Below are positions 38,557-47,765 of a stretch of DNA of 64,000 nucleotides, in pieces (positions within the stretch are counted from its first letter, which is position 1; every line of letters begins with the position of its first letter). Both the position numbers and the translations under genes were made by a program. Source of the stretch: Sphingomonas sp. dw_22. Its GTDB lineage: Bacteria > Pseudomonadota > Alphaproteobacteria > Sphingomonadales > Sphingomonadaceae. Where the stretch lies: assembly GCF_018449795.1 (NCBI RefSeq), contig NZ_JAAVVE010000010.1:46849-110848 (forward strand). The letters run 5' to 3'. Under the pieces are notes generated by a model, which was given only the letters and a program-made list of their open reading frames with translations, was not told where the DNA came from and did not search any database.

Positions 38557-40452
38557 ATGAAGCAAATGCTGCCGATCGCCGCCCTTCTGCTCGCCACCAC
38601 CGCGCCCGCTTTGGCGCAGAATTCGGCACCGCAGCCGGTGTGGCCGGTCGATACCATCCCGCAGGCGCGCGATATCGACTATCCCGGCACGCTTCAGCTC
38701 GACATCGACGCGACCGACACGCAGCGCGGCATCTTCAACGTCAAGGAAACCATCCCCGTCGCCAAGAGCGGCCATATGGTGCTGCTGTTCCCGAAATGGC
38801 TGCCGGGCGCCCACACCCCGCGCGGCGAGATCGAGAAGCTGGCGGGGCTCCAGATCCGCGCCAACGGCAAGCGCGTGCCCTGGACGCGCGATCCGATGGA
38901 CGTCTTCGCCTTCCATGTCGAAGTGCCGGCCGGCGCCAAGGCGCTGAACCTGGAATTCCAGTTCATCTCGGCGACCGTGCCGGACCAGGGCCGCATGGTG
39001 ATGACGCCCAACATGTTGAGCCTCCAGTGGAACTCGATGAGCCTCTATCCGGCGGGCTATTTCACCCGGCGCATCCCGGTGCAGGCGACGGTGAAATACC
39101 CCACGGGATGGTCGGCGGCCGCGGGCCTGCCCTCCAAGGCGACCGGCTCCACCTATACCTATGACAAGACGACCTACGAGATCCTGGTCGATTCGCCGGT
39201 GCTCGCCGGCCGCTACTACAAGCCGTTCGAGCTGAGCCCGCGTGTCACGCTCGACGTGTTCGCCGATTCGCCCGAAGAGCTGGAGGCCAAGCCCGAGCAG
39301 ATCGAGGCGCACAAAAGGCTGGTCGAGCAAGCCGTGAAGACCTTCGGCACCCAGCATTACGATCATTACCACTTCCTGCTCTCGATCAGCGAGGAGCTGG
39401 GCGGGATCGGCCTGGAGCATCACCGCAGCTCGGAAGACGGCGTGCGCCCCGGCTATTTCACCAAGTGGGAGGAAGGCTCGGGCAGCCGCAACCTGCTGCC
39501 GCACGAATACACCCATAGCTGGGACGGCAAGTTCCGCCGCGGCGCGGACCTGTGGACCCCCGATTTCCGCACGCCGATGCGCGATTCGCTGCTCTGGGTC
39601 TATGAGGGGCAGACGCAGTTCTGGGGCTATGTCTTCCAGGCCCGCTCCGGCCTGGTGAGCAAGGAGGATACGCTGGAGGGCTATGCCGCGATCATGGCGA
39701 GCCTCGACAATCGCCCGGCCCGCCAGTGGCGCCCGCTGGTAGATACCACCAACGATCCGATCATCTCCTCCCGCCGGCCCAAGGGCTGGGTGAGCTGGCA
39801 GCGCTCCGAGGATTATTACAATGAGGGCCTGCTGGTCTGGATGGACGTCGATTCGATCCTCCGCGAGCAGAGCCACGGCACCAAGTCGATCGACGATTTC
39901 GCCCGCAGCTTCTTCGGCTACAAGGACGGCGATTTCGGCGAGGTGACCTATACGCTCGACGATGTCATCGCCGAGCTGAACCGGATCGTCCCCTATGACT
40001 GGAAGGGCTTCCTGGACGAACGGCTGAACGCCGTCACCGAGCGCGCGCCGCTCAATGGCTTCACCCGCAACGGCTACAAGCTCGTCTATACCGACGTGCC
40101 GAACAAGTCGGGCCGCGGCGGCCGCGACCTGGCCGACCTCACCTATTCGCTGGGCCTGACGGCCGGGCCGCGCGGCATCAGCAACGTCACCTGGGACAGC
40201 CCGGCCTTCAACGCCGGCATGGATCTGGGCGACGAGATCGTCGCGGTGAACGGCATGAGCTATACCGGCGACCGGCTGAAGGACGCGGTCAAGGCGGCCA
40301 AGGGCACCAAGGATCCGATCAAGCTGCTGCTGAAAAGCGGCGATCGTTTCCGCGAAGTGTCCATCGACTATCATGAGGGGCTGCGCTATCCGCACCTCGT
40401 CAAGACGGTCGAGGGAGAGGCTGGCCTAGACAAGCTGCTCCAGCCCCGCTGA
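38557..40452 (+). CDS. M61 family glycyl aminopeptidase-type metallopeptidase with PDZ domain
   Basis: The 631-residue exported protein has a signal peptide (cleavage near LAQ, residue 21). An N-terminal beta domain, a thermolysin-like catalytic domain with zinc motif HEYTHSW (His316, Glu317, His320) and third ligand Glu350 in WVYEGQTQFW, and a C-terminal PDZ domain (about 525-610, VTWDSPAFNAGMDLGDEIVAVNGM) follow. M61 enzymes favour N-terminal glycine/alanine. AGAGG precedes the ATG by six bases. Ppa follows after 36 bp. Confidence 0.93.
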   Translation: MKQMLPIAALLLATTAPALAQNSAPQPVWPVDTIPQARDIDYPGTLQLDIDATDTQRGIFNVKETIPVAKSGHMVLLFPKWLPGAHTPRGEIEKLAGLQIRANGKRVPWTRDPMDVFAFHVEVPAGAKALNLEFQFISATVPDQGRMVMTPNMLSLQWNSMSLYPAGYFTRRIPVQATVKYPTGWSAAAGLPSKATGSTYTYDKTTYEILVDSPVLAGRYYKPFELSPRVTLDVFADSPEELEAKPEQIEAHKRLVEQAVKTFGTQHYDHYHFLLSISEELGGIGLEHHRSSEDGVRPGYFTKWEEGSGSRNLLPHEYTHSWDGKFRRGADLWTPDFRTPMRDSLLWVYEGQTQFWGYVFQARSGLVSKEDTLEGYAAIMASLDNRPARQWRPLVDTTNDPIISSRRPKGWVSWQRSEDYYNEGLLVWMDVDSILREQSHGTKSIDDFARSFFGYKDGDFGEVTYTLDDVIAELNRIVPYDWKGFLDERLNAVTERAPLNGFTRNGYKLVYTDVPNKSGRGGRDLADLTYSLGLTAGPRGISNVTWDSPAFNAGMDLGDEIVAVNGMSYTGDRLKDAVKAAKGTKDPIKLLLKSGDRFREVSIDYHEGLRYPHLVKTVEGEAGLDKLLQPR

Positions 40453-40488
40453 GACGGGGCGGAGAGGCCAACCAAACAGGTTTGAACA

Positions 40489-41028
40489 ATGCGTATTGAT
40501 TTGATTCCGGTCGGCGACGATCCGCCGAACAGCTTGAACGTGGTCATCGAAGTGCCGGTCGGCGGCGAGCCCGTGAAGTATGAGTTCGACAAGGCCAGCG
40601 GCGCGCTGTTCGTCGATCGCATCCTGCACACGCCGATGCGCTATCCGGCGAATTACGGCTTCGTGCCGCATACCCTGTCGCCGGACGGCGATCCGCTCGA
40701 CGCGCTCGTCATCGCCCGCTCGCCCTTCGTGCCGGGCTGCGTGGTGCGCGCGCGCCCGATCGGCGTGCTCAAGCTGGAGGACGAGGCCGGCGGCGACGAG
40801 AAGCTGATCTGCGTGCCCGTCGACACCACCTTCCCTTATTATTCGGACGTGGGCGAGCGCGGCGACCTGCCGTCGATCGTGCTCCAGCAGATCGAGCATT
40901 TCTTCAAGCACTACAAGGACTTGGAGTCCGAGAAGTGGGTGCGCATCGGCCAGTGGGGCGATGCCGCCGAGGCCCGCCAGATCGTGCTCGAAGCGATCGA
41001 GGCGGCCAAGAAGGCCAAGGCCGCCTGA
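40489..41028 (+). CDS. ppa: Inorganic pyrophosphatase (family I)
   Basis: Ppa hydrolyses pyrophosphate and pulls biosynthetic reactions forward. The 179-residue protein has the family signature DGDPLDALV with its Mg-binding aspartates, YPANYGFVPHTL before it and the Lys-rich KHYKDLESEKW near the end. It lies between the M61 gene and a DUF1345 gene on the same strand. Confidence 0.97.
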   Translation: MRIDLIPVGDDPPNSLNVVIEVPVGGEPVKYEFDKASGALFVDRILHTPMRYPANYGFVPHTLSPDGDPLDALVIARSPFVPGCVVRARPIGVLKLEDEAGGDEKLICVPVDTTFPYYSDVGERGDLPSIVLQQIEHFFKHYKDLESEKWVRIGQWGDAAEARQIVLEAIEAAKKAKAA

Positions 41029-41033
41029 CCCGG

Positions 41034-41687
41034 ATGGCCGCACCGCGCCACGAACATCGCCGGGGGATCGGCAATGTCGTGGCGCCGGTGCGGTTCATCG
41101 TCTTCGCGCTGGCGAGTGCCGCGGCGATCGCCGTCGCCACCCCCTGGCTGGGCCTGCGCCATGGCGTGATGGCCGGCTTCGATGCCGGCGCGGCGGTGTT
41201 CCTGATCCTCTGCTGGCCGCTGCTGCGCGAATCCGCCGAGCAGATGCGCGTCCGCGCCTGCCAGAACGACGCCAACCGGGTCGTGCTGCTGCTGGTCACT
41301 GGCGCGGTCTCGCTGGTGATCCTCGCCGCGGTGGCGAGCGAGCTGCTCCAGAAGGACGCGCCGCGTACCTGGTCGCTGGTGCTGGTCGTGGGCACGCTGG
41401 CGATGTGCTGGACCTTCTCCAACTTCGTCTATGCGCTGCACTATGCCCATCTCTTCTACAGCGAGGAGGAAGGCGCCGATTTGGGCGGCCTTTGTTTCCC
41501 GGAGACGAAGGAACCCAATTACTGGGATTTCGTCTATTTCGCCTTCTGCCTGGGCATGACCTTCCAGACCAGCGATGTGACCGTGACCGACAGCCGGCTG
41601 CGGCGGGTGGTGACGCTGCACTGCGTGGCGGCGTTCGTGTTCAACCTGGGCGTGATCGCCTTCACGATCAACGTGCTGGGCGGCTAG
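41034..41687 (+). CDS. DUF1345 family membrane protein
   Basis: The 217-residue protein has about five hydrophobic helices and the DUF1345 segments LHYAHLFYSEE and PNYWDFVYFAFCLGMTFQTSDV. The function is unknown; a faint K+-channel-like resemblance of the latter segment has no support beyond its position near the membrane. ATG 41034 is 5 bp after ppa. Its last 20 bp overlap the convergent TfoX gene. Confidence 0.85.
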   Translation: MAAPRHEHRRGIGNVVAPVRFIVFALASAAAIAVATPWLGLRHGVMAGFDAGAAVFLILCWPLLRESAEQMRVRACQNDANRVVLLLVTGAVSLVILAAVASELLQKDAPRTWSLVLVVGTLAMCWTFSNFVYALHYAHLFYSEEEGADLGGLCFPETKEPNYWDFVYFAFCLGMTFQTSDVTVTDSRLRRVVTLHCVAAFVFNLGVIAFTINVLGG

Positions 41688-42039
41688 GCTTTCTTCCGCC
41701 CCTGGGCTTCCTGGGCGGGGCGCGGCGACCTGCCTCGATCGCCAGCAGCGCCCAGCGGCGCAGCTCGTCGGCATCGTCATAGGTCGCGTCGGGCGCGCGG
41801 CGATAGTTGAGCGACTGGGTGCGGCCATCGTCACGCGTGACCGTGAAACGTTCGGCATCGCCCCATTCGGCGGCGCTCTCGGCATCCGCCTTCAGCCACA
41901 GCGCGTCGAAGGCGAGGATCGCGAAGGCCACGCCGTCGCAATACAGCGCCGCGCCGCCGAACAGGCGCTTGCGGGTAACGGTGCCGAGCGGCTCCAGCGC
42001 CTCCTTCACCCATTCGGCCAGGCCCTCGTCCACCGCCAT
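41668..42039 (-). CDS. TfoX N-terminal domain protein
   Basis: The 123-residue protein has the TfoX/Sxy N-terminal domain (LEPLGTVTRKRLFGGAALYCDGVAFAILAFDALWLKAD). Single-domain versions are common and mostly uncharacterised; only full-length TfoX/Sxy regulates competence with CRP. The C-terminus is a basic Pro/Arg/Lys tail. The ATG overlaps the SMR stop (TGATG), so it is the last gene of a translationally coupled chain. Confidence 0.85.
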   Translation of the reverse strand: MAVDEGLAEWVKEALEPLGTVTRKRLFGGAALYCDGVAFAILAFDALWLKADAESAAEWGDAERFTVTRDDGRTQSLNYRRAPDATYDDADELRRWALLAIEAGRRAPPRKPRGGRKPSRPAR

Positions 42040-42356
42040 CAGTGGCTCGCCAGCCGCAGCCCGGCGATGCAGCCGACCAGCCCGAGGATCAGCAGCAGCC
42101 GCACCGGCGTCACCGGCTCGCCGAACCAGATCATGCCGACGATCACCGTGCCGAGCGCGCCGATCCCGCCCCACACGGCATAGGCGGTGCCCATCGGGAT
42201 GCTGCGCGCGGCGACTTCGAGCAGCGTCATCGACAGCCCGACCGAGGCGAGGAAGCCGAGCGTCCAGGGCAGGTTGCGGAAGCCCTCGACGAAGCGCAGG
42301 CAGGTGGTGAAGCCCACTTCGAAACAGCCGCCGAGGACTAGCAGCGCCCAGGCCAT
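42039..42356 (-). CDS. Small multidrug resistance (SMR) family transporter
   Basis: The 105-residue protein has four transmembrane helices and the SMR features: a conserved glutamate in helix 1 (GGCFEVGFTTCLRF) and TAYAVWGGIGALGTVIVG in helices 3-4. The SugE-like (guanidinium exporter) subtype is suggested by the helix-1 sequence, but the subtype call is weak. Such proteins work as antiparallel dimers. It is coupled by TGATG overlaps to the GNAT gene before and the TfoX gene after. Confidence 0.9.
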   Translation of the reverse strand: MAWALLVLGGCFEVGFTTCLRFVEGFRNLPWTLGFLASVGLSMTLLEVAARSIPMGTAYAVWGGIGALGTVIVGMIWFGEPVTPVRLLLILGLVGCIAGLRLASH

Positions 42357-42835
42357 CAGCCCCGCCCCGCCAGCGCGACGAGCGCCTCGCCGGAGACGCG
42401 CTGGACCTGCCATTCGCCCATCCCGACCGCGCCCAGCGCGCGATAAAAGCGGATCGCGGGCTCGTTCCAGTCGAGCACCGCCCATTCGAAGCGGCCGCAG
42501 CCCCGATCGAGCGCGATGCCGGCGAGATGGCGCAGCAGCGCCGTGCCGACGCCCGCGCCGCGCGCATCCGGGGTTACGTAGAGGTCTTCGAGATAGAGGC
42601 CGGGGCGGCCGGTCCAGGTCGAGAAATTCTGGAAGAACAGCGCAAAGCCCTGCACGGTGCCGTCTAGCTCGGCGATCACGGCTTCGGCGGCGGGACGCTC
42701 GCCGAACAGGGCGGACTCCAGCATGGGCTCGGTCGCGACGACCGCATCGGGCTCGCGCTCGAACTCGGCGAGCTCGCGGACCAGGCGCAGGATCAGCGGG
42801 ACATCGGTGGGAAGGGCGGGACGGACCTGGATCAT
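42356..42835 (-). CDS. GNAT family N-acetyltransferase
   Basis: The 159-residue protein has a GNAT fold with the acetyl-CoA pyrophosphate loop ARGAGVGTALLRHL (motif A, residues about 96-108) and the C-terminal WNEPAIRFYRALGA of motif B. It resembles diamine/thialysine acetyltransferases (LYLEDLYVTPDARG, PTDVPLILRLVRELAEFE), so polyamine or lysine-analogue acetylation is plausible. ATGA overlap with the EamA gene. Confidence 0.88.
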   Translation of the reverse strand: MIQVRPALPTDVPLILRLVRELAEFEREPDAVVATEPMLESALFGERPAAEAVIAELDGTVQGFALFFQNFSTWTGRPGLYLEDLYVTPDARGAGVGTALLRHLAGIALDRGCGRFEWAVLDWNEPAIRFYRALGAVGMGEWQVQRVSGEALVALAGRG

Positions 42836-43728
42836 GCGCTTGCGATTTCACTTTCGATCTGAGGGGCCTGGCGGCGCGCGGCCAGCAGGCAGCCGGCGAC
42901 GATGAGCAACGTGCCCGCGATCGCGCCGAGCGTGAGGGTCTCGCGGAAGAATAGCCAGCCCATCAGCGCCGCCCAGATGAAGGCGGTGTACTCGACCGTG
43001 AGCAGCACCTGCGCCTCGGCGCGCGCATAGGCCCAGGAGAGCAGCAGCAGCGAGACGATCGCCAGCGCCGCCGCCACGGCGACCGCCGGCCAGTGCGTGG
43101 CGGCGGGCATAGTCAGCAGCCAGGGCGCGGGCAGGCAGAAGAAGCCGAGGATGAACAGGTTCTGGAAGAACGCGATCTCGATCGGCCGGGCGTGCTGCGC
43201 CTGGTGCCGCGCGATGACCAGGTTGACCGCGTAGAATACCGCCGAGGTGAGCACCGCCGCCATGCCGAGCTGGGTATCGTCGTCATGCGTCCCGCCGATC
43301 CGCCCGGCCAGGATCACGCCGACGCCCGACAGGCCGAGCAGCGAGGCGAGCACCGAACGCGCGCCGATCCGTTCCTTCAGGAATATCGCCGCCAGCGCCA
43401 GCGCGATCAGCGGCGCGATGAAGGTGAGCGCGACCGCTTCGGCCAGCGGCACCCGCGCGATGCCCCAGAAAAAGGCGATCGCCATCACCGCGATGATCGC
43501 GCTGCGGAGGAAATGGACCAGGAGGATGTGGCGCGCCGGCATGCGCGGCCCGGACAGCGCGAACAGCGGCACCATGATCCCCGCCCCAACCGCCAGCCGC
43601 CAGAACAGCGCGACATAGGCGCCCATCGCGAGCGCCAGCCCCTTCATCAGCGCGTCCATCACCGAATAGAGTGCGATGCCGGCGCATGCGGCGGCGAAGG
43701 CCACAGGCAGGGAAGCGGGACGTGGCAT
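42832..43728 (-). CDS. DMT superfamily transporter (EamA)
   Basis: The 298-residue protein has ten predicted helices in two EamA repeats; ALTFIAPLIALALAAIFLKERIG marks the first repeat and SWAYARAEAQVLLTVEYTAFIWAALMGWLFFRE the second. It would export or import metabolites such as amino acids or drugs; the substrate is unknown. It starts 5 bp after vapC and is coupled to the GNAT gene. Confidence 0.9.
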   Translation of the reverse strand: MPRPASLPVAFAAACAGIALYSVMDALMKGLALAMGAYVALFWRLAVGAGIMVPLFALSGPRMPARHILLVHFLRSAIIAVMAIAFFWGIARVPLAEAVALTFIAPLIALALAAIFLKERIGARSVLASLLGLSGVGVILAGRIGGTHDDDTQLGMAAVLTSAVFYAVNLVIARHQAQHARPIEIAFFQNLFILGFFCLPAPWLLTMPAATHWPAVAVAAALAIVSLLLLSWAYARAEAQVLLTVEYTAFIWAALMGWLFFRETLTLGAIAGTLLIVAGCLLAARRQAPQIESEIASA

Positions 43729-43733
43729 GGTAG

Positions 43734-44114
43734 CTAGCGGATCAGTCGAATTTCGATGCCGACATCCAGTCCGTCCCAAGCCGTGTCGGAAGTCAACACC
43801 ACTGACCCACGCTCTCGTGTCAAAGCCAGGCAAGCACGATCCCCCAGGGAAAGGCCGCGATGCTTCGTGGGACGACGCAATTCGGCGGCGATACGCGCCT
43901 GATCGAGCGTGAAGGGTACGATCTCGACCTCCAGCCGCCCGAGCAGGTTCAGGGCGTCTTCGGACCCGATACCTTCTTCTTCCAGGCGCTGGAGCACTTC
44001 GGTAATGTTGACCGCCGAGATTGCGGCGTTGCGTGCATGTGCAGCCACCGTATCGCCACCGCGCTCTCCCAGGGCCAGCGCGATCAAGGCCGAAGAATCG
44101 AGGACTGCCGTCAC
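43734..44114 (-). CDS. vapC: PIN-domain toxin (VapC family)
   Basis: The 126-residue protein has the PIN RNase fold with acidic residues at the expected spots: Asp6 (VLDSSAL), Glu39 (VNITEVLQ), Asp92 (LSLGDRACLA) and Asp110 (LTSD). All four are present, so it should be catalytically competent; the target is probably tRNA or rRNA. Its start overlaps the antitoxin stop (ATGA), which is the standard module layout. Confidence 0.93.
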   Translation of the reverse strand: MTAVLDSSALIALALGERGGDTVAAHARNAAISAVNITEVLQRLEEEGIGSEDALNLLGRLEVEIVPFTLDQARIAAELRRPTKHRGLSLGDRACLALTRERGSVVLTSDTAWDGLDVGIEIRLIR

Positions 44115-44407
44115 CGCCGCTTGCCGATCTTCGCGCGCAGCGCTTCCTCCTGCTCGTCTTCCATTGCCGCTTCCCGCCGCCGCTCGGCGATCAGTTCATC
44201 GACAAGACTGCCCTCATAGGGGCCCACCATCGCGCGAAAGGCGGCCTGCACTTCGCGAACCACCTGCGCATAGGTCTTCAGGACCAGATTCCCCTGATCG
44301 TCCCGCTCGATGACGAGCGAATCGCCGTCTTTGATATCCAGCTCGCGGCGCAATTCCGCAGGAATCACGATCTTGCCGCCGGCGATCACCTTTGCGTGAT
44401 AGGTCAT
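44111..44407 (-). CDS. vapB: AbrB/MazE/SpoVT-type antitoxin
   Basis: The 98-residue protein has an N-terminal swapped-hairpin DNA-binding domain (AKVIAGGKIVIPAELRRELDIKDGDSLVIE) and an acidic/basic helical C-terminus that should wrap the VapC toxin. GGGAGG precedes the ATG. It normally represses its own promoter with VapC, but here the space to ispG is only 36 bp. Confidence 0.9.
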   Translation of the reverse strand: MTYHAKVIAGGKIVIPAELRRELDIKDGDSLVIERDDQGNLVLKTYAQVVREVQAAFRAMVGPYEGSLVDELIAERRREAAMEDEQEEALRAKIGKRR

Positions 44408-44443
44408 GTCATGCCTCCCAAGACCTGACCTATAGCACAAGAC

Positions 44444-45577
44444 CTATTCCGCCGCCACGGCCTGGGCTGCCTCTGCCGCCTCGATCTCCGCGGCCTTGGC
44501 CTCGACCAGCTTGACGATGTGATCGACCATGCCGGCGTCCTGGACATGGTGATCGGTCACGCCCGAGAGATAGACCATGTGCTTGCCCGCGCCGCCGCCG
44601 GTGATGCCGATATCGGTCTCGCGCGCCTCGCCGGGGCCGTTGACGACGCAGCCGAGCACCGAGAGCGACATCGGCGTGCGGATATGCTGGAGCCGCTCCT
44701 CCAGCGCCTGAACGGTGCGGATCACGTCGAAGCCCTGGCGCGCGCAGCTCGGGCAGGAGACGACGCGGACGCCGCGATTGCGAATGCCGAGCGCCTTGAG
44801 GATCTCGAAGCCGACGCGGACTTCTTCCTCGGGCTCGGCCGAGAGGGACACGCGGATCGTGTCGCCGATGCCGAACCAAAGCAGCGAACCGATGCCGATC
44901 GCCGACTTGACCGTGCCGCCGACGAAGCCGCCCGCCTCGGTGATGCCCAGATGCAGCGGGCAATCGACCTGCTCGGCGAGCTGCTGATAGGCGGCGACCG
45001 CGAGGAACAGGTCGCTGGCCTTCACCGCGACCTTGAATTCGTGGAAGTCGCGGTCCTGGAGCAGCTTGATGTGATCGAGCGCGCTCTCGACCAGCGCCTC
45101 CGGGCAGGGCTCGCCGTATTTTTCGAGCAGATCCTTCTCCAGGCTGCCCGCGTTCACACCGATGCGGATCGAGCAGCCATTGGCCTTGGCGGCGTTCACG
45201 ACTTCGTTCACCCGCTCGGCCGAGCCGATATTGCCCGGATTGATGCGCAGGCACGCCGCGCCGGCGTCGGCGGCTTCGAGCGCGCGCTTGTAGTGGAAAT
45301 GGATGTCGGCGACGATCGGCACGCGCGCGGCGCGGACGATCTGCTTGAGCGCCGCCGTGCTCTCGACATCGGGGCAGGAGACGCGGATGATGTCGACGCC
45401 CGCATCCTCGCAGCGGCGGATCTGGTCGATCGTCGCCTTTGCATCGGACGTCGCGGTGTTGGTCATCGTCTGCACGGTGACCGGCGCATCGCCGCCAACG
45501 GGGACGTTGCCCACCATGATCTGGCGGCTGGGCCGCCGGACGATATCGCGCCAGGGTCTTACGGACATGGCGCGCAT
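44444..45577 (-). CDS. ispG: 4-hydroxy-3-methylbut-2-en-1-yl diphosphate synthase
   Basis: IspG (GcpE) converts MEcPP to HMBPP in the MEP isoprenoid pathway, using a 4Fe-4S cluster. The 377-residue protein has the TIM-barrel start ([18 protein letters not shown]) and the C-terminal cluster ligands in SCPSCARQG and [11 protein letters not shown]. The GGGAGG site 5 bases upstream supports ATG 45577 over the one nine bases further in. The C-terminal tail is Ala/Glu-rich. A VapBC module follows. Confidence 0.96.
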   Translation of the reverse strand: MRAMSVRPWRDIVRRPSRQIMVGNVPVGGDAPVTVQTMTNTATSDAKATIDQIRRCEDAGVDIIRVSCPDVESTAALKQIVRAARVPIVADIHFHYKRALEAADAGAACLRINPGNIGSAERVNEVVNAAKANGCSIRIGVNAGSLEKDLLEKYGEPCPEALVESALDHIKLLQDRDFHEFKVAVKASDLFLAVAAYQQLAEQVDCPLHLGITEAGGFVGGTVKSAIGIGSLLWFGIGDTIRVSLSAEPEEEVRVGFEILKALGIRNRGVRVVSCPSCARQGFDVIRTVQALEERLQHIRTPMSLSVLGCVVNGPGEARETDIGITGGGAGKHMVYLSGVTDHHVQDAGMVDHIVKLVEAKAAEIEAAEAAQAVAAE

Positions 45578-45637
45578 ATAGCCCTCCCGGCCCCATGCGC
45601 CAAGCGGCGGCGGGCGCCTGCACCTATTCTTTACACG

Positions 45638-46909
45638 ATGCTAAGGCTCGCCGTGCCATATGTCCGGCTTGTTTCCATCGACAAGGCCGCCGTCCCGTTG
45701 CAGCATGACCCGAATTTCGCGGCATCGATCCGCCCGGGCGCGCGCCACTATGGGATGGATTGGCTGCGCATCGCCGCCTTCGCGCTGCTGATCCTCTATC
45801 ACATTGCGATGGTGTTCGCGCCCTGGCCCTGGATCATCAAGACCGCGCACAGCTATCCCGCGCTGATCCCGCCGATGGCGCTGCTGACGCCGTGGCGGCT
45901 GCCGCTGCTGTTCGCGGTCTCGGGCTATGCCTCGCGCAAGCTCTACGATCGTTCGGGCGGCGCGGCGCCCTTTGCCCGTTCGCGCGCATCGCGGCTGCTG
46001 ATCCCGCTCGCCTTCGGCATGGCCGCGATCGTGCCGCTGGAGATGTGGGTCCGCGTCGCCGAGCATGGCTACCAGCAAGGCTATCTCCATTTCTGGGCGC
46101 TCGACTATTGGCGGTTCGGCGACCTGAACGGCGTGACCTTCCCAAGCTGGGAGCATCTCTGGTTCCTCGCCTATCTCGCGGCCTACACCTTCCTGCTGAC
46201 CGCACTGCTCGGCTGGCGCGGGCCGCAGGTGCTGGCCGGGCTCGATCGGCTGGCGAACTGGCTGGCGCGGGACCGGCGCCTGCTCTGGGTGCCGATCGTC
46301 GCACTCGCCACGCTGCGGCTGTCGCTGCTGTTCGTCGCGCCCGAGCATCAGGGGCTGGTGAGCGACTGGGGCGGGCATTCGCAGTACGTGCCCGAGTTCC
46401 TGTTCGGCTTCATGCTGGCCGGCGCGCCGCAGCTCTGGCCGGCGCTGGCGCGTGCCTGGAAGCCGGCGCTGCTCGTCGCCGCGCTGGCGGCGGTGCCGGT
46501 ACTCGCGGTGGAGATCAACTTCCCCGGCGCGGCGGTGCCTTCGCACGCAGTGATGGCGCTCGATCGCGCCGCGCGCTCGACCATGGCCTGGGCGACGATC
46601 CTGGCGCTGTTCCACATCGCCGATACCTGGTGGAACCATGACCACCCCTGGCGCAAGCCGCTCGCCGAGGCGGTGTTCCCCTTCTACATCGTCCACCATC
46701 CGGCGATCGTGCTGATCGCCTGGGTCACGATGCCGCTGGGCCTCGCGCCCGGCGTGCAGTTCGCGCTGCTGCTGGGCGGCACCGTGGCGACGTGCCTCGC
46801 CACCTATCTGATCGGGCGGCGGATCGGCTGGCTCAGGCCGCTGATCGGCCTGTCACCCAAGCCCGTCGCGATAGCGCCGGCTGCCGCGCAATACCGTCCC
46901 GCCCGCTAG
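45638..46909 (+). CDS. Membrane acyltransferase 3 family protein, paralogue 1
   Basis: The 423-residue protein has ten to eleven hydrophobic helices and the acyltransferase_3 layout. It opens with [19 protein letters not shown], whose terminal histidine is the probable catalytic residue, followed by [18 protein letters not shown] and the late [17 protein letters not shown]. It closely parallels the protein at 47766. Such enzymes acylate or succinylate glycans or lipids (OpgC-like). The start is uncertain because no ribosome site is seen; internal MDWLRI at 45755 corresponds to the sister's start region. Its 3' end overlaps the LytTR gene by 57 bp. Confidence 0.85.
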   Translation: MLRLAVPYVRLVSIDKAAVPLQHDPNFAASIRPGARHYGMDWLRIAAFALLILYHIAMVFAPWPWIIKTAHSYPALIPPMALLTPWRLPLLFAVSGYASRKLYDRSGGAAPFARSRASRLLIPLAFGMAAIVPLEMWVRVAEHGYQQGYLHFWALDYWRFGDLNGVTFPSWEHLWFLAYLAAYTFLLTALLGWRGPQVLAGLDRLANWLARDRRLLWVPIVALATLRLSLLFVAPEHQGLVSDWGGHSQYVPEFLFGFMLAGAPQLWPALARAWKPALLVAALAAVPVLAVEINFPGAAVPSHAVMALDRAARSTMAWATILALFHIADTWWNHDHPWRKPLAEAVFPFYIVHHPAIVLIAWVTMPLGLAPGVQFALLLGGTVATCLATYLIGRRIGWLRPLIGLSPKPVAIAPAAAQYRPAR

Positions 46910-47680
46910 CGTCACGGTAAAATCGCCGCTGCGGTCGGTCTCGATGCGCTGGATCGCGGCACGGCGGACGATGCGCCCGCGATGGATCCGCACGAAGCGG
47001 CCCCCGAGCGTCTCGGCCAGCGCCGCCAGCGTCGAGCGATGGAGCAGGACGCGCTGCCCCCAGGCGATCTCGACATAATTGCCCGCCGAAGCCGCCCAGT
47101 CGATTGCATCGACCGGAACATGGTGCGTGACGTTGCCGTCGGGGACCAGGACGACCTCTTCCGGTGCCTTCGCCGGCTCGGCGCGCGACAGCCACCAGAT
47201 CGCAAAGGCGAAGAAGGCGGCGAGCAGGACATAGGTCGCGGCATCCTTGCGATATTCGTAGAGCAGCCGTTCGCCGATCCCGCCGAAGCCATACTCCTCG
47301 CCCATCGCGCGATAAACGGCGATGCGCAGCGCGATCATGCCCAGGACATGGGCGATCGACAGCGGCACCGTCGCGGCGGCGTGCGCGGCGATCGCCCAGG
47401 GCCAGGCAAGCCGCGGCGGGCGGGCGCGAGCGACGATCCAGCCGATCACCGGCAGCAGCGCGATCCACAGCGTCATGCTGGTGAGCTCCCAGATCGCGAC
47501 GTGGAGCACGGTCTGCGGGTGCCCCGCATTGGCGAAATCGGCGAGCGACGTGGAGGCGTTCACGAAGAGCTGAAGGCCGGCGAAAGCGATGAAGCCGAGG
47601 ACAAGCACCACCAGCCTGCGGCGGCGCGCACCGCTGGTCCCGCATTCCCCGCCGTTCGTCCCTGCCGATCTTTCCGTCAT
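46853..47680 (-). CDS. Membrane-bound LytTR family DNA-binding protein
   Basis: The 275-residue protein has about four hydrophobic helices in its first 165 residues (around 22-42, 62-82, 95-120 and 148-165) and a C-terminal LytTR domain (about 180-272). The domain has NYVEIAWGQRVLLHRSTLAALAETL and the typical RFVRIHRGRIVRRAAIQRIE. It would bind DNA as a one-component regulator tethered to the membrane. It lies between two paralogous acyltransferases on the opposite strand and is the natural candidate to control them. The ATG at 47680 lacks a strong ribosome site. Confidence 0.9.
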   Translation of the reverse strand: MTERSAGTNGGECGTSGARRRRLVVLVLGFIAFAGLQLFVNASTSLADFANAGHPQTVLHVAIWELTSMTLWIALLPVIGWIVARARPPRLAWPWAIAAHAAATVPLSIAHVLGMIALRIAVYRAMGEEYGFGGIGERLLYEYRKDAATYVLLAAFFAFAIWWLSRAEPAKAPEEVVLVPDGNVTHHVPVDAIDWAASAGNYVEIAWGQRVLLHRSTLAALAETLGGRFVRIHRGRIVRRAAIQRIETDRSGDFTVTLAGGTVLRGSRRYRDGLG

Positions 47681-47765
47681 CCCGCGCCGCCCGCCGCTCC
47701 TCCCTTCCCGATACCGGACCCCTGCCCCTGTCGCTAGCCATCGCCTGTCAAGACGGAGGCTCGCT

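Noticed and set aside
44519..45637. Possible fusion of an upstream region to acyltransferase 1
   Set aside because: The frame is open upstream only because it runs antisense to ispG. The acyltransferase family starts near HYGMDW, so no fusion is needed.
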